From JBMOLL01 sp049325415 (lineage in GTDB: Bacteria > Bacteroidota > Bacteroidia > Bacteroidales > GCA-2748055), in NCBI GenBank assembly GCA_049325415.1, contig JBMOLL010000020.1, forward strand, positions 1 to 21,159: a stretch of DNA of 21,159 nt, written 5' to 3'. Both the position numbers and the translations under genes were made by a program. The notes below the pieces were generated by a model. The model saw only the letters and a program-made list of their open reading frames with translations, had not been told where the DNA came from and made no database searches. Numbering within the stretch: the stretch's first letter is position 1; each line of letters opens with the position of its first letter. Below are positions 1 through 6,966 of this stretch, piece after piece.

Positions 1-734
1 CCATTGACGGAAGGGAATACAGGTCCGATTCACTGATCTATTTCTATACCGGTCTCCAGCACAGTTACAGGATTTTTGAAAGCATACAGACAGATGATCT
101 GTATGAGACAATATCCGGTGAATTGGTTTATGTCGACTCAGCTGGAGCCTTGCAGAATACCTGTCGTGACACGGTCTTAATGACCATTGATGAAGAAGGT
201 CCCTTGTATGGATTTGTTAAGGATACGCTGATTAATGGTATTCCCGGAAAATTTGCAGGTGGTGAATTTAATTCCGGAACGCTGTTTCGCAGGGAAAATG
301 GGGGACCGTACCTCCCCGATCAGTTTCTGGCAGAGCACAGTGAGTTGTATGTCAACGGGATTGGATTGATGTATATTTATCATACGGTATTTGAACAGGG
401 CTATCGGGTTATTCTTGAGGGATATACCAAGAATGGCCTGACCTTCGGGGAAGTAAGTGATGACAGTGAACTTAATGGAGGAACGGATGGCAGTGTAAAG
501 GAGGACCTTGAATTTTTTCCGAACCCTGCAGGATCCTTCCTTAACCTGCATTTCCAGCATTACCCGGTTTCAGGGGTTCTTTCTGTTTACTCTGCCGACG
601 GATCTCAGGTACTTATCCGGGAATTTGACGGGTCACAGACTGATGTAAGTATGCTCCCGGCCGGACTTTACCTGGCCGTCCTTTCCGACAGGATCAGCGG
701 TAAGAAACTTTGCGGTAAGTTTTTAAAGAAATAA
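1..734 (+). CDS. T9SS-exported protein, 3' fragment (C-terminal sorting domain)
   Basis: The reading frame is open from base 3, with no stop between the window edge and the TAA at 732-734, so the gene starts upstream and only about 243 codons are visible. A TTG at 123 is not a credible start because coding continues above it. The last 73 residues or so (from base 513) form a type A sorting domain of the type IX secretion system: an FFPNPAG motif, a beta-rich stretch, the LPAGLYLAVL segment and a basic FLKK end. Such domains take proteins through the outer membrane and are removed or linked to surface lipopolysaccharide. The upstream 170 residues match no family I recognise, so the cargo function is unknown. 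The sorting-domain call is secure. Confidence 0.85.
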   Translation, partial: IDGREYRSDSLIYFYTGLQHSYRIFESIQTDDLYETISGELVYVDSAGALQNTCRDTVLMTIDEEGPLYGFVKDTLINGIPGKFAGGEFNSGTLFRRENGGPYLPDQFLAEHSELYVNGIGLMYIYHTVFEQGYRVILEGYTKNGLTFGEVSDDSELNGGTDGSVKEDLEFFPNPAGSFLNLHFQHYPVSGVLSVYSADGSQVLIREFDGSQTDVSMLPAGLYLAVLSDRISGKKLCGKFLKK

Positions 735-740
735 GCAGTA

Positions 741-770
741 TTCACTTCCCGGTCAGAAGGGGAATTTGAA
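741..770 (+). terminator. weak hairpin after the T9SS gene
   Basis: Arms TTCA-c-TTCCC and GGGAA-tt-TGAA give a 5+4 bp stem with a small internal loop, 7 bases after the stop codon. There is no T-run behind it, so it is at best a weak terminator. Confidence 0.25.
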
Positions 771-841
771 TAGCAGGATCGCCTGACAATCCGTTGAAGG
801 GCAGGGCCCGGACCATCCTCCGGTATCCCTTTAATTTCCGG

Positions 842-873
842 TTTGCATTATTCCCCGCTCCATGCTAACTTTC
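842..873 (+). promoter_or_regulatory. Bacteroidetes-type promoter for the AraC-GyrI gene
   Basis: TTTG at 842-845, a 20-base spacer, then TAACTTTC at 866-873 (7 of 8 to TAnnTTTG). This is the -33/-7 arrangement used by the Bacteroidetes primary sigma factor. The predicted transcription start, near 880, leaves a leader of about 30 bases before the ATG at 909. Confidence 0.55.
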
Positions 874-908
874 AGTCCCTACTGTAAAACCCGCAAGCCC
901 TTAACAGA

Positions 909-1841
909 ATGAACGACCACAGGCAGCAAAACATCGAATACAGCTCCCGCATAAACCGGACCCTCGATTATATTGAAAAGAACCTTGATAAGCCCTTCAC
1001 CCTCGATGAGCTGGCAGGGGTATCCCTTTTCTCCAAATATCATTTCAACCGGATTTTCCATGCCCACATGGGAGAAAGTCCATTCCAGTTTATACTCCGC
1101 GTTCGACTGCAAAAAGCAGCAGCCCAGCTGCTTTATCATCAGCGCGACAATATTTCGGAGATCGCCGCAAGGTGCGGCTTCACCGATCTTTCCGTTTTCT
1201 CAAGGAATTTCAGCAAGTGTTTCGGGCTGTCACCAACCAGCTACCGGCGACAGCATAGCAATCTGAGTCAAACCGACAGCAATTCCCGGCAAGACGACAC
1301 CAAGCCTTCCCCCTACCTTTGTCCTGAACGTAAAACAATTAAATGGAGGACAACAATGAAAACAAACCTTGGTGTGGAGGTAAAGAACCTTCCTGAAATG
1401 ACCCTGGCCTATGTCAGGCACGTGGGCCCCTACAAGGGCGACTCGAAACTCTTTGAAAAGCTCTGGGGACAGATCTGTACCTGGGCAGGAGCCCGGGGAC
1501 TTATGGAGCAGGCGGAGATCAGTTTCCTGGTCATTTATCACGACGATCCGAAAGTCACCGACGACGACAAGCTGAGAATGAGTGTGTGCCTGACCGTTCC
1601 GAAGGGAACCCGGGTCGACGGTGAAATCGGCAGAATGGACCTGGAGGCGGCAAAGTATGTCATTGCCCGCTTTGAGGTGGATGCCGACGGATTCATGGAA
1701 GCCTGGGACTGGGTGTATGGGGAATGGTTTCCTGCAAGCGGATACCAGCCCGACGACAAGCCCTGTTTCGAGATCTACCCGGAAGAGCCGAAAGACGGGA
1801 AGTTCCTGGTCGAGATCTGTGTGCCCGTACGACCGCTTTAA
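909..1841 (+). CDS. AraC-family regulator with GyrI-like effector domain
   Basis: A 310-residue cytoplasmic transcription factor. Residues 13-114 are an AraC/XylS DNA-binding domain with two helix-turn-helix units (about 33-52 and 82-104, including ISEIAARCGFTDLSVFSRNF). A polar linker (115-149) joins it to a GyrI-like small-molecule-binding domain (about 155-310), recognisable by the opening LPEMTLAYVRHVGPY and the aromatic EAWDWVYGEWFP stretch. This order is the same as in Rob-type regulators and stand-alone AraC-GyrI proteins, which sense hydrophobic or cationic compounds and often control efflux or stress genes. The gene has its own promoter and is followed by a strong hairpin, so it is probably monocistronic. 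The effector and targets cannot be told from sequence. The junction holds a second, well-formed start signal (see the regulatory site at 1345). Confidence 0.9.
   Translation: MNDHRQQNIEYSSRINRTLDYIEKNLDKPFTLDELAGVSLFSKYHFNRIFHAHMGESPFQFILRVRLQKAAAQLLYHQRDNISEIAARCGFTDLSVFSRNFSKCFGLSPTSYRRQHSNLSQTDSNSRQDDTKPSPYLCPERKTIKWRTTMKTNLGVEVKNLPEMTLAYVRHVGPYKGDSKLFEKLWGQICTWAGARGLMEQAEISFLVIYHDDPKVTDDDKLRMSVCLTVPKGTRVDGEIGRMDLEAAKYVIARFEVDADGFMEAWDWVYGEWFPASGYQPDDKPCFEIYPEEPKDGKFLVEICVPVRPL
1345..1358 (+). promoter_or_regulatory. internal Shine-Dalgarno plus ATG inside the AraC-GyrI gene
   Basis: GGAGGA at 1345-1350, a 5-base gap, then an in-frame ATG at 1356-1358 (codon 150). The codon sits exactly at the start of the GyrI-like domain. 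The arrangement would let ribosomes make a free 161-residue GyrI domain from the same message. Most starts in this window lack such a sequence, which makes it stand out; chance occurrence is possible. Confidence 0.4.
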
Positions 1842-1849
1842 AAATCAGC

Positions 1850-1877
1850 GCTAAACCGGTCCCCGGACTGGTTTAGC
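1850..1877 (+). terminator. strong hairpin after the AraC-GyrI gene
   Basis: Left arm 1850-1862 (GCTAAACCGGTCC) and right arm 1865-1877 (GGACTGGTTTAGC) pair over 13 bp with one G-T wobble; in practice the innermost bases open as a loop. It begins 8 bases after the stop and lies 16 bases before the next start codon. There is no clean T-run, so it may work as a weak terminator or as a 3' end protector. Confidence 0.5.
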
Positions 1878-1893
1878 CACTTTATACCACTGC

Positions 1894-2568
1894 ATGGGCT
1901 ATTATATCGATTTGTCGGAAATTACTCTGGAGGCTTACAGGGCAAAACTTCTGAATGTGTCACTCTCACCCGGAAGAAGGGTGCTGAAGGACAGGACTGA
2001 AGAACGTTTCGACCGTTTCCGTGAAGCGGGAATAACAAACGTTCAGGAATTGATGAACCTCCTGAAAAATAAAAAACGTTTTGCTGAATTGACGGAGGAA
2101 GAATGTTTCAGCGACGGCTATCTCACGATTTTGCTCAGGGAACTTAAAAGTATGCTTCCAAAACCCGTACGACTCTCCGATTTGTACGGGATTTCGCAGG
2201 AAACTGTTGAAATTCTCGGAAGGATGGGGCTTTCTACGACGGAAAAACTTTACCCGCTGGTGCTTACCGGTGAGCAACGGAGGCGCCTGGCCGGGTCGAC
2301 GGGAATCGGAGCCGGCGAAGTGCTTGATCTGGCCATGCTTACCGATCTGTCACGCATAAAATGGGCCGGGCCCTTATTTGTCCGCATGCTGGCGGATCTG
2401 GGCAGGGGCTGTGTCCGGAAAGTGGCGGAATCTGATCCGGAGGAATTGCATGAAGCGATCAATGAGCTGAACAGGGAAAGGGAATATTTCAGGGGAAAGA
2501 TCGGCCTGAATGATATCAGGATTTTCGTTGAAGCCGCCGGGGAGCTGCCGGTTGAAATGGATCTGTAG
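1894..2568 (+). CDS. DUF4332 domain protein
   Basis: A 224-residue soluble protein without signal peptide or membrane segment. The whole length resembles the DUF4332 family as I remember it: the YYIDLSEITLEAYRAKL opening, the ILLRELKSMLPKP region, the LTDLSRIKWAGPLFVRML helix and the KIGLNDIRIFVEAA end. The domain consists of repeated helix-hairpin-helix-like units (about residues 95-125 and 145-190) of the kind used by DNA-binding or scaffold proteins, but no enzymatic residues are apparent and the biological role is not established. The ATG at 1894 is the first in frame after the hairpin. No clear promoter was seen in the short gap, so it may be expressed by readthrough. Confidence 0.75.
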   Translation: MGYYIDLSEITLEAYRAKLLNVSLSPGRRVLKDRTEERFDRFREAGITNVQELMNLLKNKKRFAELTEEECFSDGYLTILLRELKSMLPKPVRLSDLYGISQETVEILGRMGLSTTEKLYPLVLTGEQRRRLAGSTGIGAGEVLDLAMLTDLSRIKWAGPLFVRMLADLGRGCVRKVAESDPEELHEAINELNREREYFRGKIGLNDIRIFVEAAGELPVEMDL

Positions 2569-2621
2569 CCCTGCTCCTGGTTACATGACAGGGAAAGTGC
2601 AAATTTTCCCCGGACTTTTTA

Positions 2622-2629
2622 TATCTTCA
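2622..2629 (+). promoter_or_regulatory. possible -7 element before the 2650 gene
   Basis: TATCTTCA matches TAnnTTTG at 6 of 8 positions, 20 bases before the ATG. No TTTG lies at the expected -33 distance, so support is weak. Confidence 0.25.
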
Positions 2630-2649
2630 TGGAATAAACATCATTAAGC

Positions 2650-3144
2650 ATGGCCAATACTTTTACCTGGAAAAGAGGGCTCTTTTCAAATACCTGCGGG
2701 ATCTACTCCAATGGCGAGCTGGTTGGCAGTATCCATGAAAAATCATTTTCAAAATGGTCGGAAGGCACTTTTAAGGGCAGATCCTTTCTTTTCAGAACCA
2801 CCGGGTTTTTAAAACAGCAAACGGAGATCATTGAAAAGGAAGATATGCGCGTAATCGGGCAGATTGTATACGGAAACTGGATGAACAGGGCAACCATCAG
2901 TCTTGAAGGAAGAACATTTATGTGGAAATATGAGAATGCCTGGAACACCAAATGGCTGATCCTGGATGATCAGGGCCCGCTCGTCAGTTATGCGGGGACC
3001 ATGTCGAAGGGGAGAATTGAAGCCCGCACGGATGAGGCCTTGCTCATTGTAACGGGGATGGCCATAACCAATTATTTCTGGCAACTATCAGTTGCTGCCT
3101 TTGTGGCCATATTTGTTCCCATCTGGGTGAGCGTTCTTCATTAG
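2650..3144 (+). CDS. hypothetical protein with C-terminal membrane anchor
   Basis: 164 residues; I do not recognise the family. Residues 1-130 alternate short polar and aromatic strands (KGRSFLFRTTGFLKQQTEII, RVIGQIVYGNWMNRATISL, RTFMWKYENAWNTKWLIL), which suggests a compact beta-rich domain, loosely like the tubby/LURP-one/scramblase type of beta barrel. Residues about 132-162 contain a hydrophobic segment (ITNYFWQLSVAAFVAIFVPIWVSV) that is probably one transmembrane helix close to the C-terminus. There is no N-terminal signal peptide, so the bulk would face the cytoplasm as a tail-anchored protein. The gene is convergent with the DUF5009 gene across the repeat-rich gap. The fold suggestion is inference only. 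Confidence 0.7.
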   Translation: MANTFTWKRGLFSNTCGIYSNGELVGSIHEKSFSKWSEGTFKGRSFLFRTTGFLKQQTEIIEKEDMRVIGQIVYGNWMNRATISLEGRTFMWKYENAWNTKWLILDDQGPLVSYAGTMSKGRIEARTDEALLIVTGMAITNYFWQLSVAAFVAIFVPIWVSVLH

Positions 3145-3166
3145 TAAGCAGGGATCCTCGAAAAAC

Positions 3167-3200
3167 TGACACTTTGAAAATTTGTTGTTTTTTAGTGTCA
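3167..3200 (+). terminator. inverted repeat after the 2650 gene
   Basis: TGACACT (3167-3173) and AGTGTCA (3194-3200) are perfect complements. The 20-base interval holds AAAA and TTTT runs that extend the stem after a small internal loop. It lies 23 bases after the stop of the upstream gene and immediately before the 14-base repeats. It probably acts as a terminator for one or both convergent genes. Confidence 0.45.
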
Positions 3201-3238
3201 CCCGTCTCGCGTCACCCGTCTCGTGTCACCCTCCGTCC
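3197..3238. repeat. 14-base direct repeats (double heptamers), three units
   Basis: GTCACCCGTCTCGC at 3197-3210 is followed directly by GTCACCCGTCTCGT (3211-3224) and a decayed GTCACCCTCCGTCC (3225-3238). Each unit is two 7-base pieces, so this block shares the 7-base period and the TCAC core of the array at 3264-3303. Confidence 0.8.
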
Positions 3239-3262
3239 TCCATAGCTTTAGCGAAGGAGGGC
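3235..3262. repeat. REP-like palindrome between the two repeat blocks
   Basis: The arms GTCCTCC (3235-3241) and GGAGGGC (3256-3262) pair with one G-T wobble around AGCTTTAGCG. The loop itself contains a GCT...AGC stem. From memory, similar CCTCC/AGCTTTAGCG/GGAGG palindromes are dispersed in many bacterial genomes as intergenic repeats. It lies in a convergent gap and may also stop transcription. Confidence 0.6.
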
Positions 3263-3263
3263 A

Positions 3264-3303
3264 TCACTCGTCACTCTTCACTCATCACTCATCACTCTTC
3301 ACT
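3264..3303. repeat. heptanucleotide tandem array TCACTCN, five units plus a partial one
   Basis: TCACTC followed by G, T, A, A, T in units starting at 3264, 3271, 3278, 3285 and 3292, then a truncated TCACT at 3299-3303. The last unit enters the stop codon (3302-3304) of the minus-strand DUF5009 gene. The same core forms the larger array at 21054. Confidence 0.9.
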
Positions 3304-4471
3304 ATATCTTAATAAACGTCTTATTCCTGTACATATAACTCATTAGCAAATAGATTACCAGGAAGCCTCCCAGGAAGGAGAGGCTGGCCTCCCATTGCGG
3401 AATGTAGCTGATGAATCCTGCCCAGAAAACTCTGGCAACCCCGATAAAGGACCAGGAAAAGAGGTGCCAGGCCACGTAGCCGAAGATGGCGTTTGAACCT
3501 AGTACAATCAGCCATCTGGTCCCCCTGCGCACCTCAAGGATATCAATGACATAGTAAAAAAGTGCCAGCATAAGGATGCAGATCCCGCCGGAAAAAAGTA
3601 CGAAGGAACTGGTCCAGATCTTCTTGATAATGGGCTGCCAGAGGTCCCAGACCAGTGATACGGCGATCAGGGCAGCGCCCAGAATAAGCAGTGATCTCAG
3701 CTTTTTCAGCCTGGAGTTTTTTGATTGCAGCAGGTAGCCGCAGAATACCCCCAGCATGGTGGTGGCCCCGAAATTCAGGCTGGAAATGATCCAGGAATAC
3801 TGGAGTCCGTCGTCGAAGCGGCCGAGGATCATATGATCAAACAGCAGGGGAACATTCGTCGACATTTCCCAGGCCCCGGCAGTGCTGCCGTTTACCGGGA
3901 TGAGAGCGGCAATGGCCCAGTAGGCCAGCATGAGTCCGGCCGTGGCAACTATCTGGTAGAAAACCGGCAGGTAAAGGACCAGGATCGTGGCGATCAGGTA
4001 ACCGCTGGCAATGGCCTGCAGGGTGTTGGAGTAAAGCTGAAATTGTTCGATGTCGTATGTGAAGAGGTTGCCCTGAACTGCCATTCCAAGGATCCAGAGG
4101 ATCAACACCCGTTTAATCGTATGTTTCCAGATAGATCCATGTCCCGCCCCCGATCCGAGTCTTTTACGAAATGAGTAGACCAGCGAAACACCTACCAGGA
4201 AAAGGAACAACGGCATGATGATGTCGTAAAAATGAAAGCCGGTCCATTCCACATGATCCATCTGTGTGCGGAGAAAGGCACTGATCCGGTTATTGAATAT
4301 GTAATCGAGTCCGGAGAACATGGCATCGCCTCCCATGATCCAGAACATGTCGAAGCCCCGGAGCGCATCGACCGATTTTACCCGTTCTGCCGGAGTTTCG
4401 GAAGGTTTGCTCACATGAAGCAGTTCCAGGTTCTCACGGAACCGGACGAAAGCAGAATTGTTTTTTTTCAT
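3302..4471 (-). CDS. DUF5009 / HGSNAT-like membrane acyltransferase
   Basis: 389 residues with about ten hydrophobic segments: an inner-membrane protein of the COG4299/DUF5009 group, related to heparan-alpha-glucosaminide N-acetyltransferase. The N-terminal motif RVKSVDALRGFDMFWI (30-45) is the family signature. His73 in DHVEWTG fits the HxxWxG motif that carries the active-site histidine in human HGSNAT, which moves acetyl groups from cytosolic acetyl-CoA across the membrane to a terminal glucosamine. Bacterial members are thought to acetylate amino sugars or related glycans, but the substrate is not established. The gene is divergent from the GH43-GH97 operon, which hints at glycan metabolism. 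Its stop codon overlaps the last unit of a repeat array. The ATG at 4471 gives a 30-residue polar lead-in, slightly longer than usual. Confidence 0.85.
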   Translation of the reverse strand: MKKNNSAFVRFRENLELLHVSKPSETPAERVKSVDALRGFDMFWIMGGDAMFSGLDYIFNNRISAFLRTQMDHVEWTGFHFYDIIMPLFLFLVGVSLVYSFRKRLGSGAGHGSIWKHTIKRVLILWILGMAVQGNLFTYDIEQFQLYSNTLQAIASGYLIATILVLYLPVFYQIVATAGLMLAYWAIAALIPVNGSTAGAWEMSTNVPLLFDHMILGRFDDGLQYSWIISSLNFGATTMLGVFCGYLLQSKNSRLKKLRSLLILGAALIAVSLVWDLWQPIIKKIWTSSFVLFSGGICILMLALFYYVIDILEVRRGTRWLIVLGSNAIFGYVAWHLFSWSFIGVARVFWAGFISYIPQWEASLSFLGGFLVIYLLMSYMYRNKTFIKI

Positions 4472-4514
4472 ACGTCGCAGACGATTTACGGTTTATGGCG
4501 GATCTTCCACAGGA

Positions 4515-4544
4515 TAAATTTAATAAAGAGTCAGATCGAATCAA
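4515..4544 (-). promoter_or_regulatory. candidate promoter for the DUF5009 gene
   Basis: Read on the minus strand: TTG (4544-4542), a 19-base spacer, TAAATTTA (4522-4515; 7 of 8 to TAnnTTTG). A start near 4508 would leave a leader of about 37 bases. The rest of the 298-base divergent gap 4472-4769 shows no gene; I found no convincing promoter for GH43 in it. Confidence 0.4.
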
Positions 4545-4769
4545 CCGGGCTATGAAGGGTGTTATTAACAGGGCGTTCCGGGAAACAGCGGTGCGGCTCT
4601 CCCGGCTTTTCTGTTTCATGGATCATGACGATTTTTTGCAGATCATCTGCAGTATTTCCCTGTATTTTGACCAGATATTCCCCGGGCCGGAGGAAAAAAT
4701 TTCTGATCTTGTCTGCTGCGGGAACCCGGAATACCGGAATAACCGCAGCTAACCTGAAATCGATCCGGA

Positions 4770-6929
4770 ATGAAAAAAACATTGTTTGCCCTTGCCATTC
4801 TTTTTGCTCCCCTGGCTGGTCTGAGCAGCCAGGATCCCGTTCTGTTCAACTCCCCCGGTGCCGGGAATCCTGTTCTTCCGGGCTGGTTTGCCGACCCGAC
4901 CATTGTCAGGTTTGGTGATCTGTATTATATCTATGCTACCACCGATAATGAAATGCTGGGATCGGGTGCCCCGACGGTCTGGTACAGCCGTGACCTGCGT
5001 AACTGGTATAACTATATCATGGATGTGCCATCGCTTTCTGCCGTTAACCTCCGGAATTTCTGGGCTCCGGATATTCTTCAGGGAGGCGACGGGCGCTTTT
5101 ACCTCTATTTTGGCAATTGTCAGGCCGGATGTAAGATCTATGGATATGTGTCGGATTCGCCAGTGGGTCCGTGGTCGAAACTGAGCGATGAAGATCTTCC
5201 CGTTATTCCGGATAGTTATCCGCGCCGGGGTTTTCCCTCCCTGGATGCCCAGTTTTTCAGGGATGACGATGGATTGATTTATGGCTACTGGGGAACCTGG
5301 GTCCATTACAACGGGGGGTATGCCGTGGGCCGGCTCGACAACGAAACGATGGACACGGTTTTTGCCGCGGCAAATATTCCACTCGAACAGACGCCCGGTC
5401 CGTTTGAAGCCGCCTATATGATGAAGAGGAACGGCATATATTTCCTGATGTATTCCGGGGCTTCCTGCCATGATGAAACCTACAATGTTCGTTATGCCTG
5501 GTCGGAAAATCCCTACGGGCCGTTCAGTCCCGGAAGCAATAATCCCATTCTGAGTACGAACAGCGATAAGTCGGTACACGGTCCGGGCCATCATTCGGTA
5601 TTGAAAAACGGGGACGACTACTACATGGTTTATCACCGGCACGATTATCCAATGACGCGGGGAGGAATGGCCCGGCAGGTCTGCATTGACAGCCTGATCT
5701 TTGAGAACGACACCACGATCCGTGCCGTGATCCCTTCACACCGCGGGATCGCCGCCGTGGTGCCGGATGAAATGCCGGCGGATCTTGCATTTGAAGCACC
5801 GGTGAGGGCTTCAGGTTTTTATGAGCTTGACCTACCGGGAATAAAACATTCCTACCTGCCCGGCTACGCCACCGACCGCAATAATGCCACCCTCTGGAAA
5901 GCTGCCGACAACACTTTCCCCCAGGAACTGATCGTTGATCTGGGTGCGGTAAAACCAGTGGAAAGGATACTTACCCGTTTTGAGTTTTCCTCCTATTATT
6001 ATCGCTACCGTCTCGACTATTCTGTCGACGGGAAGGACTGGCAGCTTTTTGCCGACCGCACCGGGAACTGCATTCCGGGAAGCCCGATGATCGATGATCA
6101 AAAGTTGCAGGCGCGTTACCTGAGACTGACGGTGCTGGCTGCAGAAAAGACTGGCCTTTATGCAGCAGTTTGGGGGATCGAGGTCTACGGATCCCTGTTT
6201 GATATCCCCCTGAATCTGGTAAACAGGCCCTCTGAAGAGGGACCTGGGATCCCTTCAAGCGGAAAGATGCTTGCCGGATTCGATGCAGGAAAACTTAAAC
6301 CGGGAGAAAAACTCAGTACACTGCCTAACCAGGGGCTCGCCGGCGGATCATTTGTAAAAAAAGGAGAGGTCCGTGTGGTCAGGGATGAGGAAAAGGGGAT
6401 CACCGCGCTCGATTTTGAACGGGGAGCCCTCGTGCTCAGCGGAATTCCAGTTCCGCGCTCCCTGGAATGGAACGGGGCCTTTACCATTGCTGCCTGGGTC
6501 AAAAACCCGGTTGTGGACAGGGAGGGAGAGTGCCTTGTATCCTGGTGTGACCGCACTGCCTTTTACCTGGCCAACTCTTACAATGCCTTGTTCTATAACC
6601 GCAGTAATTACGGGGCTGCTGCCCACCTCGATCCGCATTTTGATATGGCCTACCGCCAGGTCCCTGCCGAAGGGGAATGGCATCATATCGTACTGACCTT
6701 TGACGGGGTCGCGGAGAAGATTTGGGTCGATGGGAAGATCGACAATGCCCAGGTGATGACACTGGCTTCGGCGGTAGAGCGTGCACAGATTATTATCGGG
6801 GCTTCCGACACAGGGGAGCACTTTTCCGGGTTGATATCTTCGGCAGGCATCTATGATTATGCCATGGATGAAAGGGAAATTGTTAACTTGCTGGAGGAAA
6901 GCAGGCCTTTCCGGGAAGTGAAAAAGTGA
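4770..6929 (+). CDS. secreted GH43 glycosidase with discoidin-like and LamG-like modules
   Basis: 719 residues. A type I signal peptide (1-20, cut before QDP) sends it to the periplasm or outside. Residues 36-330 form a five-bladed GH43 propeller: FADPTIV with the general base Asp42, SLDAQFF with the pKa-tuning Asp159, PFEAAYM with the general acid Glu213, and GPGHHSVL with the histidine near the active site. Residues about 345-475 look like an F5/8 type C (discoidin) carbohydrate-binding module (WKAADNTFPQELIVDLG). Residues about 540-712 look like a concanavalin/LamG-like module (FTIAAWVK, GEWHHIVLTFDG, IIIGAS). GH43 enzymes are inverting and remove arabinofuranose, xylose or galactose residues; the exact substrate cannot be read off. 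The GH97 gene follows 37 bases later on the same strand, so they probably share a message. Confidence 0.9.
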   Translation: MKKTLFALAILFAPLAGLSSQDPVLFNSPGAGNPVLPGWFADPTIVRFGDLYYIYATTDNEMLGSGAPTVWYSRDLRNWYNYIMDVPSLSAVNLRNFWAPDILQGGDGRFYLYFGNCQAGCKIYGYVSDSPVGPWSKLSDEDLPVIPDSYPRRGFPSLDAQFFRDDDGLIYGYWGTWVHYNGGYAVGRLDNETMDTVFAAANIPLEQTPGPFEAAYMMKRNGIYFLMYSGASCHDETYNVRYAWSENPYGPFSPGSNNPILSTNSDKSVHGPGHHSVLKNGDDYYMVYHRHDYPMTRGGMARQVCIDSLIFENDTTIRAVIPSHRGIAAVVPDEMPADLAFEAPVRASGFYELDLPGIKHSYLPGYATDRNNATLWKAADNTFPQELIVDLGAVKPVERILTRFEFSSYYYRYRLDYSVDGKDWQLFADRTGNCIPGSPMIDDQKLQARYLRLTVLAAEKTGLYAAVWGIEVYGSLFDIPLNLVNRPSEEGPGIPSSGKMLAGFDAGKLKPGEKLSTLPNQGLAGGSFVKKGEVRVVRDEEKGITALDFERGALVLSGIPVPRSLEWNGAFTIAAWVKNPVVDREGECLVSWCDRTAFYLANSYNALFYNRSNYGAAAHLDPHFDMAYRQVPAEGEWHHIVLTFDGVAEKIWVDGKIDNAQVMTLASAVERAQIIIGASDTGEHFSGLISSAGIYDYAMDEREIVNLLEESRPFREVKK

Positions 6930-6966
6930 GCAGAAACTAAATTAACCATAACCTAAAATAATCGGA

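Noticed and set aside
123..125. TTG start for the first gene
   Set aside because: The same frame is open back to base 3, so the gene starts outside the window.
2569..2593. CCCTG/CAGGG hairpin after the DUF4332 gene
   Set aside because: The stem is only 5 bp with a 15-base loop and no T-run; chance is likely.
3725..4174. 149-codon open frame on the plus strand
   Set aside because: It is antisense to the DUF5009 membrane protein and resembles no family.
4749..5642. 297-codon open frame on the minus strand
   Set aside because: It is antisense to the GH43 gene, whose frame carries signal peptide and catalytic motifs; the minus frame shows no family resemblance.
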